In this document: positions 1 to 5,047 of the stretch, in pieces
Layout: every line of letters starts with the position of its first letter
Position numbering within the stretch: the first letter of the stretch is position 1
Source: Paracraurococcus sp049315625
GTDB lineage: Bacteria; Pseudomonadota; Alphaproteobacteria; Acetobacterales; Acetobacteraceae
Assembly (NCBI GenBank): GCA_049315625.1
Contig: JBMOJU010000264.1
Location: forward strand, 1 to 7,616
Direction of reading: 5' to 3'
DNA length: 7,616 nt
Translations under genes and position numbers: made by a program
Notes under the pieces: model-generated
Seen by the model: only the letters and a program-made list of their open reading frames with translations
Database searches by the model: none
What the model was told of the DNA's origin: nothing

Positions 1-260
1 CGGCGGCCGGCGGCGCCCACCGCCTCGGCCGTCTGGCCGAGCCGCGCGTCGCGCGCCGCGAGGCCCGCGCCGGCGACCTGCAGTGCCGCCTGCCGCGCCG
101 CCGCCCGCCCGGCGATCGCCGCGCGCTCCGCCATGCCGGCGGCCTGGACCAGCCCCGCCTGCCGCTCGACCAGCGTGACCAGGCCACCGAGCAGGATCAG
201 CGCCAGCAGGGCGCCCGCGGCGAGCTTGCGACCGACCGAGAGGTTGCGGAACAGGCGCAT
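1..260 (-). CDS. N-terminus of a membrane sensor, probably a methyl-accepting chemotaxis protein (partial)
   Basis: Reading the complement from the ATG at 260-258 gives an open frame of 86 codons that runs off the left edge. It begins MRLFRNLSVGRKLAAGALLA. A short basic N-terminus is followed by one hydrophobic helix (about residues 13-31), then an alanine/arginine/glutamine-rich stretch likely to be the start of a helical periplasmic or coiled-coil region. The 'LSVGRKLAAG' opening before the first membrane segment is typical of chemotaxis receptors, though some sensor kinases and cyclase-type sensors start the same way. A strong Shine-Dalgarno (GGAGGAGGA, complement of 267-275) lies just upstream and fixes the start. 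The diagnostic HAMP and signalling domains would be outside the window, so the family call is an inference. It is transcribed away from the flavin reductase gene. Confidence 0.6.
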   Translation of the reverse strand, partial: MRLFRNLSVGRKLAAGALLALILLGGLVTLVERQAGLVQAAGMAERAAIAGRAAARQAALQVAGAGLAARDARLGQTAEAVGAAGR

Positions 261-386
261 CGGGGGTCCTCCTCCAGCCCACCCTGCACGGCCTGGGTTA
301 ATCCGGGGCAAACGCCGAGGCGGACGCCCCTCGACAGCCGCGCCCCGCCGCGCCACCGTCCGCGCACGCAGGAAAGGACCCCCGGG
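261..386. promoter_or_regulatory. Divergent intergenic region with mirrored leader sequences
   Basis: This 126-nt gap separates two divergently transcribed genes and must carry the start signals of both. No convincing -35/-10 pair is visible in the GC-rich sequence. Each end holds a Shine-Dalgarno: GGAGGAGGA on the minus strand and AGGAAAGGA (370-378) on the plus strand. The ten bases 261-270 (cgggggtcct) are the exact reverse complement of 375-384, so both genes carry the same AGGACCCCCG leader immediately before the start codon. Confidence 0.35.
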
Positions 387-1028
387 ATGCTGTTCGACTT
401 CGAGAAATTGGCGCCGCAGGATTGCTACAAGCTGGTGGTGTCCTCCGTGGTGCCGCGGCCGATCGCCTGGGTGGTCACGCAGGACGAGGCCGGCACGGTG
501 AACGCCGCGCCCTATTCCTTTTTCAACGCCTTCTCCGACGACCCCGTCGTGGTCGGCTTCGGCGCCGGCCCGCGCGGCCCCGGCGTGCTGAAGGACACCG
601 CCGACAACATCCGCCGGACCGGCGAGTTCGTGGTCAACCTGGTGCCCGAAAGCGCCATCCACGGCATGAACACCACCGCCATCGATTTTCCGCCCGGCGT
701 GGACGAGCTGGCCGAGGCCGGCCTGACCAAGGCGCCCTCCGCCAAGATCAAGCCGCCGCGCATCGCCGAAAGCCCGGTCGCACTGGAATGCGTCACCTTC
801 CAGCTGATCCCCGCCGGCCGCCACACCATCGTGCTCGGCCGGGTCGTCGCCGTGCACATCAACGACGACTGCGTGCTGGATGCCGCCAAGTGCTACGTCG
901 ATACGCCGAAGCTCGGCCTCGTCGGCCGCATGCATGGCCGCGGCTGGTATACCCGCACCACCGACCGGATCGAGGTGCCGCGCATCTCGGTCGAGGAGTG
1001 GGAGGCGCGGAAGAAGGCGGCGGAATAG
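387..1028 (+). CDS. Flavin reductase-like, FMN-binding split-barrel protein (DIM6/NTAB family)
   Basis: This 213-residue protein matches the flavin reductase-like family, which binds FMN in a split beta-barrel and usually reduces flavin with NAD(P)H or acts as a small flavoprotein oxidoreductase in the cytoplasm. The N-terminal signature is clear: V-V-P-R-P-I-A-W-V at about residues 21-29, then N39-A-A-P-Y-S-F-F-N47. This is the usual pattern where the loop after 'RPIAWV(S/T)T' and the 'N.APYSFFN' strand contact the flavin phosphate and ring. A later segment (about 146-160, 'HTIVLGRVVAVHI') is the conserved C-terminal barrel strand. The length of about 210 residues is normal for this subgroup, and no fused domain is present. 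The ATG at 387 has AGGAAAGGA eight bases upstream. The physiological substrate or partner monooxygenase cannot be read from the sequence, and no partner gene lies beside it. The next gene is 60 nt downstream behind its own apparent operator, so co-transcription is doubtful. Confidence 0.88.
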   Translation: MLFDFEKLAPQDCYKLVVSSVVPRPIAWVVTQDEAGTVNAAPYSFFNAFSDDPVVVGFGAGPRGPGVLKDTADNIRRTGEFVVNLVPESAIHGMNTTAIDFPPGVDELAEAGLTKAPSAKIKPPRIAESPVALECVTFQLIPAGRHTIVLGRVVAVHINDDCVLDAAKCYVDTPKLGLVGRMHGRGWYTRTTDRIEVPRISVEEWEARKKAAE

Positions 1029-1063
1029 GCTCCGCGGCTTTCCCGCGCAGGGAGGCCATGCTA

Positions 1064-1096
1064 GGCGTCATTTGAGAATGACTCGCAAATGACGCC
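1064..1096. promoter_or_regulatory. 33-bp palindrome, probable Fur-type operator overlapping the permease start
   Basis: Eleven-base arms GGCGTCATTTG (1064-1074) and CAAATGACGCC (1086-1096) are perfect inverted repeats around a partly symmetric 11-base core. Around the centre at 1080, 14 of 16 base pairs are complementary. The inner 17 bases TTGAGAATGACTCGCAA (1072-1088) resemble iron-responsive Fur operators: the 7-1-7 core TGAGAAT-G-ACTCGCA matches TGATAAT-N-ATTATCA at 10 of 14 positions by my count, and resembles the TTGCGA-N-TCGCAA style seen in alphaproteobacteria. It sits directly before an Fe(III)-type permease, which fits iron repression. The site runs through the ATG at 1089-1091, so bound regulator would cover the transcription start region. 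The identity of the regulator is inferred. Confidence 0.65.
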
Positions 1097-2759
1097 CACT
1101 TCCACCGCCCTCGCCATGGCCGAAGGCCCGCCCCGGCCCCGCCGGACGCGGCCCGGCTGGAGCCTGCTGGCCCCGCTGCTGGCCGGGCTGATCGCCGCGC
1201 CGCTGCTGGCAGTGCTGGTCTCGGCCGCGGTGCCGGCCGGCGCGGTCTGGCGGCATATCGCCAGCACCACCCTGCCGGAGATGCTGGCGAACTCCGCCCT
1301 GCTGTTCCTGCTGGTCGGGCTGATGACGGCGACCGCCGGGGCGGTCTCCGCCTGGCTGGTCACCGCCTGCAAATTCCCCGGCCGCGGCGTGCTGGACGTG
1401 GCGCTGCTGCTGCCCATGGCGATGCCGGCCTATGTCTGCGGCTATGCCTATACCTGGCTGCTCGACGTCGCCGGGCCGGTGCAGGGCGCGATCCGCAGCC
1501 TGACGGGGCTGCGCTGGGGCCAGTACTGGTTCCCCGAGATCCGCAGCCTGCCGGGCGCCGCGCTGATGCTGGCGATGGTGCTCTACCCTTACGTCTACCT
1601 GCTCTGCCGCAACGCCTTCCAGCAGCAGAGCGTCTGCCTGCTCGAAGCCTCCCGCACGCTCGGCCATTCGCTGGGATCGTGCTTCCGCCGCCTCGCTTTG
1701 CCGATGGCGCGGCCGGCGATCGTCGGCGGCGTGGCGCTGGCGCTGATGGAGACGCTGGCGGATTTCGGCACGGTGCAGCATTTCGCCGTGCGCACCTTCA
1801 CCACCGGCATCTACGAGGCCTGGTTCGGCCTCGGCGACCGCGGCGCCGCCAGCCAGCTGGCCGCCTGCCTGATGGGGCTGGTGGCCGTGCTGCTGGCGCT
1901 GGAGCACGCCTCCCGCGGCGGCCGGCGCTTCCACCCGACCACCAACCGCCACCCGGCGCTGCGGCCGGTGGCGCTGCGCGGCTGGAAGGCGGCGGCGGCC
2001 TTCATCCTGTGTGCGCTGCCGGTCACCCTCGGCTTCCTGCTGCCGGCCGGGACGCTGCTGGCGCTGATGGTCCAGGTCGGCGACCCGCTGGAACCGGCCC
2101 GCTTCCTGCCCTTCGCCCGCAACAGCGTGGTGCTGGCCGGGCTGGCCGCCACCGCGGCGGTGATGCTGGCGGCCTTCCTGGCCTGGGCGGCGCGGCTGCA
2201 CCCGCAGGCGCCGCAGCGCCTGGCGCTCCGCGTCGCCGGGCTCGGCTATGCCATTCCCGGCTCGGTCATCGCGGTGGGCACGCTGGTACCGCTCGGGCTG
2301 TTCGACAATGCGCTGGATGGCTGGGCGCGGGCGCATCTTGGCCTGTCGACCGGGCTGCTGCTCTCGGGCGGGGTGCTGGCGCTGGTCTTCGCCTATCTGG
2401 TGCGCTTCCTGGCGGTGGCGCTGTCGGCGGTGGAATCCGGGCTGGGCCGGGTGAAGCCGTCCCTCCGCCAGGCCGCGCGGGTGCTTGGCGCCTCCCCGGC
2501 CGGGGCGGTCTGGCGGGTGGAATTGCCGCTGGCGAAGGGCAGCCTGTTCACCGCCTTCCTGCTGGTCTTCGTCGACACAATGAAGGAGTTGCCGGCGACG
2601 CTGATCGTCCGGCCCTTCGATTTCGATACGTTAGCGGTCAGGGTCCATGGGCTCGCCGCGGATGAACGCCTGGCGGAAGCCAGCACCGCCGCGCTGCTGA
2701 TCGTCGTAACCGGCCTTTTGCCTGTGCTCGCGCTGACCCGGGCGATGCGGCGGGGCTGA
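1089..2759 (+). CDS. Fe(III)-type ABC transporter permease, two fused membrane domains (FbpB/SfuB family)
   Basis: The 556-residue protein is an inner-membrane permease with two tandem binding-protein-dependent transport domains in one chain, the arrangement typical of ferric iron importers of the FbpB/SfuB type. After a charged, proline-rich N-terminus (1-20) there are roughly a dozen hydrophobic segments. The two EAA-type cytoplasmic loops that dock the ATPase are visible: E186-A-S-R-T-L-G-H-S-L-G at about 186-205, and R460-Q-A-A-R-V-L-G-A-S-P-A-G at about 460-480. 'LMETLADFGTVQHFAVRTFTTGIYEAW' after the first loop and 'DTMKELPATLIVRPFDFDTLAVR' after the second are hallmark segments of this family. 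An in-frame TAG at 1062 means translation starts at ATG 1089 or at ATG 1116. Neither has a clear ribosome binding site, and a leaderless message is possible. No periplasmic binding protein or ATPase gene is adjacent, so partners must be encoded elsewhere. Iron as substrate is inferred from family and the Fur-like operator; related permeases carry other ions or small molecules. Confidence 0.88.
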   Translation: MTPTSTALAMAEGPPRPRRTRPGWSLLAPLLAGLIAAPLLAVLVSAAVPAGAVWRHIASTTLPEMLANSALLFLLVGLMTATAGAVSAWLVTACKFPGRGVLDVALLLPMAMPAYVCGYAYTWLLDVAGPVQGAIRSLTGLRWGQYWFPEIRSLPGAALMLAMVLYPYVYLLCRNAFQQQSVCLLEASRTLGHSLGSCFRRLALPMARPAIVGGVALALMETLADFGTVQHFAVRTFTTGIYEAWFGLGDRGAASQLAACLMGLVAVLLALEHASRGGRRFHPTTNRHPALRPVALRGWKAAAAFILCALPVTLGFLLPAGTLLALMVQVGDPLEPARFLPFARNSVVLAGLAATAAVMLAAFLAWAARLHPQAPQRLALRVAGLGYAIPGSVIAVGTLVPLGLFDNALDGWARAHLGLSTGLLLSGGVLALVFAYLVRFLAVALSAVESGLGRVKPSLRQAARVLGASPAGAVWRVELPLAKGSLFTAFLLVFVDTMKELPATLIVRPFDFDTLAVRVHGLAADERLAEASTAALLIVVTGLLPVLALTRAMRRG

Positions 2760-2922
2760 CAGGGGCAAGATTTACTTTTCTTGGCATATGTTGCTGTATT
2801 CACCTTCCTGTGGGTGCCGGCGACGGCGCCTCGCAACGGCCCCGTCCATGCGGCATTAATCGCTGCCGGACCCCACACTGTCGGGCGCCGGAGCCCCCCC
2901 TTCCATCGAATGGCCGCCCACG
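2760..2922 (+). promoter_or_regulatory. Leader of the ethylene-receptor-like kinase operon with an AT-rich promoter-like patch
   Basis: This 163-nt gap contains the most AT-rich stretch in the window (about 2769-2805), standing out against the GC-rich surroundings. A possible sigma-70 arrangement is TTTACT (2771-2776) and TGTATT (2795-2800), 18 nt apart, each matching the consensus at four of six positions. TTGGCA at 2781-2786 is a second -35-like word but has no matching -10 at standard spacing. If transcription begins near 2807, the leader would be about 115 nt. No terminator hairpin for the upstream permease gene was found. The assignment is by eye only. Confidence 0.35.
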
Positions 2923-4500
2923 ATGCCCAGCTTCGCCGCCCTGTTTGATACGGAGGCCCTGGCGCCGCATGGCGTCTGCCTGCTCTGGCGGCCCGAATTG
3001 CTCTGGTTGCACGTCGTCTCGGATGCGCTGACCGGCCTCGCCTACTGGTCCATCCCGGTGGTGCTGACCATCATCGCGCTGCGCCGGCGGGACCTGGTGT
3101 ATCCCTGGGCGATCGAGCTCTTCGCGGTCTTCATCCTGGCCTGCGGCGCGACGCATTTCCTCGGCATCTGGACCCTGTGGCACCCGGATTACGGGTTGCA
3201 GGGCGCGGTCAAGGCGGTCACCGCCGCGGCCTCCGTCGTCACCGCCATCGCGCTCTGGCCGCTGCTGCCGCGCGTCCTCGCCCTGCCCTCCGCCGCCGAC
3301 CTCGCCGATGCCAACCACCGGCTGGTGCGGGAGGTCGGCGAGCGGCGGGAGGCCGAGCAACGCGCCCGCAGCAGCGAGGCACGCCTCGCCGGCTTCTTCG
3401 AGCATCTGGGCGATGCGCTGTTCGTCGTCCGCGCCGATTCCGCCGGCTTCGTCTTTGAAACCGTGAACCCCGCCTTCTGCAGCATGTTCGCCGTCGCGCG
3501 CGACCGCATCGAAGGCGCTGGCCCGGCGGCGCTGCTGGCCCCCGAGGCCGCGGCGCAATTGGCGCGGGAATTCGCCGCCTGCCGCGACGCCGGCGCGACG
3601 CGCCGCTGGGAAAGCGCGACGATGACGCCGGAGGACGGCACGCGGCACTGGCACACCGTGCTGGTGCCGCTGCCGGCGGAGCCCGACGGCACCATCCGGC
3701 TGCTCGGCAGCCTGCGCGACGTGACCGAATTGCGCCGGCTGCAGACCGATCTGGTCGAGACCGCCCGCCGCGCCACGATCGGCGCCATGTGCGCCGGCGT
3801 GGCGCATGAGATGAGCCAGCCGGTGAACATCATCGGCCTCTGGGCCGACCGCGCCCGGACCACGCTGGATTCCGGCATGGCCGGGCCGCGCCGGGCGATG
3901 GACGTGGTGCTGGACCAGACCCGCCGGCTCGGCGCGCTGCTGGAGCGCATGCGCGACCTGGCGCGCGACGCCGTGCCCGGCGCCGAGCCCTTCGATGCCG
4001 CCCCGGCCGTCACCGCCGCAGTCGAGGTGGCGCGCCGCGCCTGGGCGCTCGACCGGATCGAGGTGACGCTGGAAGCGCCTGCCGAAGCCCCGGTGCGCGG
4101 CCGCCCCGCGCAGCTCGAACAGGCGGTGCTGCACCTGCTGGAGAATGCCCGCGACGCCGTGCTGGAGCGGCGGCGGCGGGAGCCGGAGGCGCCGGCCCGC
4201 ATCACCGTCTCGATCGCCGCCGGCGCCACCCCCGGCAGCGTGACCATCGCGGTGCGCGACACCGGCGGCGGCGTGCCCGCCACCATCGCCGGCCGCATGC
4301 TGGAGCCCTTCGTCACCTCCAAGGATCCCGGCCAGGGGACCGGGCTCGGCCTGCCGCTCGCGGTCGGCATCGCCCGCGGCATGGGCGGCCGGCTGGCCTG
4401 GGCGAATTGGGCCGAAGGCCGCCCCGAGGCCGGCGCGGTCTTCCGGCTGATCCTGCCGCTGACCGGCCTGGACCCGGCGACCCCGGGCGAGGCGGCATGA
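2923..4500 (+). CDS. Ethylene receptor-like sensor histidine kinase (ETR1-type membrane domain, PAS, HisKA, HATPase)
   Basis: This 525-residue kinase starts with three membrane helices (about 30-53, 62-82, 95-117) that align with the copper/ethylene-binding domain of plant ETR1. With a constant offset of nine, ETR1 Asp25, Tyr32, Ile35, Pro36, Phe58, Ile62, Cys65 and His69 correspond to D34, Y41, I44, P45, F67, I71, C74 and H78. C74-G-A-T-H78 is the Cu(I) ligand motif, and K97 matches ETR1 Lys91. The segment after helix 3 (about 119-150, 'LALPSAADLADANHRL') is charged, coiled-coil-like and typical of bacterial members. A PAS domain follows (about 152-270, ending 'GSLRDVTELRRLQ'), then the phospho-acceptor H-box with H295 in VAHEMSQP, and a complete HATPase domain: N-box N408, G1 D446-T-G-G-G, G2 G472-T-G-L-G-L. 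It should sit in the inner membrane and autophosphorylate H295. The ATG at 2923 has no good Shine-Dalgarno, but no alternative in-frame start preserves the domain. It overlaps the receiver gene by 4 nt. Ethylene binding is inferred from residue conservation. Confidence 0.93.
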   Translation: MPSFAALFDTEALAPHGVCLLWRPELLWLHVVSDALTGLAYWSIPVVLTIIALRRRDLVYPWAIELFAVFILACGATHFLGIWTLWHPDYGLQGAVKAVTAAASVVTAIALWPLLPRVLALPSAADLADANHRLVREVGERREAEQRARSSEARLAGFFEHLGDALFVVRADSAGFVFETVNPAFCSMFAVARDRIEGAGPAALLAPEAAAQLAREFAACRDAGATRRWESATMTPEDGTRHWHTVLVPLPAEPDGTIRLLGSLRDVTELRRLQTDLVETARRATIGAMCAGVAHEMSQPVNIIGLWADRARTTLDSGMAGPRRAMDVVLDQTRRLGALLERMRDLARDAVPGAEPFDAAPAVTAAVEVARRAWALDRIEVTLEAPAEAPVRGRPAQLEQAVLHLLENARDAVLERRRREPEAPARITVSIAAGATPGSVTIAVRDTGGGVPATIAGRMLEPFVTSKDPGQGTGLGLPLAVGIARGMGGRLAWANWAEGRPEAGAVFRLILPLTGLDPATPGEAA

Positions 4501-4874
4501 CCCCAGCGCTGCGGGTGCTGATGGCGGAGGACGAGGTGCTCGCCGCCGAGGTCCTGGCGGAGGGGTTGGCCGAGGCGGGGTTCAGCGTGCTGACCGCGGT
4601 GGACGGCCAGGCGGCGCTGGAACTGGCGGCGGGCGGCGCCCTGTTCGACCTGCTGCTCACCGATCTGCGCATGCCGCGGATGGATGGGCGGGAGTTGATC
4701 GCCCGGCTGCGGGCGGAGCGCCCCGACCTGCCGGTGGTGGTGATGACCGGCTTCCCACCGCCGGATGGCGCGGATGCGCTGCATCCCGGCAAGGCCCCCT
4801 TGCGGCTGCTGACCAAGCCGATCGCCATCGCCCCGCTGGTCGCGGCGCTGCGGGAGGTCGCCGGGCTGGTGTGA
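4497..4874 (+). CDS. Stand-alone receiver-domain response regulator (CheY-like)
   Basis: The 125-residue product is a single receiver domain with no output domain. The acidic pair E11-D12, the phospho-acceptor D56 in LLLTDLRMPRMDG, T84 in VVVMTGF and K107 in LTKPI give the full active-site set, so it should accept phosphate. The ATG at 4497 overlaps the kinase stop codon (ATGA), indicating translational coupling, and the receiver is the natural partner of that kinase. The frame stays open upstream to 4407, but that part lies inside the kinase gene and the receiver fold begins at about residue 5 from 4497. The C-terminus ends right after the last helix. With no DNA-binding or enzymatic domain, its output must be through protein-protein contact (for example motility, a phosphorelay or a second kinase). 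The substitution of 'PPPDGADALHPGKAPLR' for the usual alpha-4 region makes that face short and proline-rich. Confidence 0.93.
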   Translation: MTPALRVLMAEDEVLAAEVLAEGLAEAGFSVLTAVDGQAALELAAGGALFDLLLTDLRMPRMDGRELIARLRAERPDLPVVVMTGFPPPDGADALHPGKAPLRLLTKPIAIAPLVAALREVAGLV

Positions 4875-4914
4875 CCACCCGGCATCGCCTTGCATGCCGC
4901 GCCGCACGCCCAAG

Positions 4915-4967
4915 CTAGTGGTCCGATCCTGACGCCTGAACCTCACGCGGCAGGATCGGACCACCAG
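4915..4967. repeat. 53-nt imperfect inverted repeat (long hairpin), possible terminator or palindromic element
   Basis: GTGGTCCGATCCTG (4918-4931) and CAGGATCGGACCAC (4951-4964) are perfect 14-base inverted arms. Pairing continues outward (CT with AG after one mismatch) and inward (CGC with GCG, then TGA with TCA, each after one mismatch), leaving a loop of three bases centred on 4941. This gives 22 pairs with three mismatches in 53 nt. It lies 40 nt after the receiver gene stop and 80 nt before the acylase start, so an RNA hairpin could end or stabilise the kinase-receiver transcript, but there is no T-run after the stem. Alternatives are a REP- or MITE-like palindromic repeat, or a dyad operator: each arm contains TGGTCCGATC, which loosely resembles GntR-type operator half-sites. 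Confidence 0.7.
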
Positions 4968-4969
4968 AC

Positions 4970-4982
4970 ACCGCCTGGCGGT
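4970..4982. promoter_or_regulatory. Short perfect dyad before the acylase gene
   Basis: ACCGCC-T-GGCGGT is a perfect 13-base dyad three bases beyond the long inverted repeat. With a one-base centre it suits a dimeric protein better than an RNA hairpin. A further small stem, CGACGG (4990-4995) with CCGTCG (5002-5007), follows. In such GC-rich sequence these short dyads can arise by chance, and no -35/-10 pair for the acylase gene is recognisable in 4875-5047. Confidence 0.25.
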
Positions 4983-5047
4983 ACGACGGCGACGGCGTTT
5001 TCCGTCGGCCTCGCACCGCCGGGGCGGACACCGGCAGGGATCGCGGC

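Noticed and set aside
1058..1075. Five-codon upstream reading frame (MLGVI) after GGAGG, as a possible leader peptide for the permease
   Set aside because: GGAGG is only two bases from the ATG, too close for efficient initiation, and the frame is so short that chance explains it.
1064..1096. The 33-bp palindrome as a terminator for the flavin reductase gene
   Set aside because: There is no T-run after it, and it extends into the coding start of the next gene. Its centre resembles an iron operator, so a regulatory site is the better reading.
1068..2336. Long minus-strand open frame (422 codons) opposite the permease gene
   Set aside because: Its product is dominated by Arg, Gln, His, Gly and Pro with no recognisable domain, as expected for the complement of a GC-rich gene. 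The plus-strand permease has clear family motifs over the same DNA.
2910..2948. ATG at 2910 as an alternative start for the kinase
   Set aside because: It is in another frame and reaches a TGA after twelve codons.
4407..4496. N-terminal extension of the receiver protein to 4407
   Set aside because: The extra 30 codons lie wholly inside the kinase HATPase gene, are Arg/Pro-rich, and precede the first strand of the receiver fold. ATG 4497 in the ATGA overlap is the normal coupled start.
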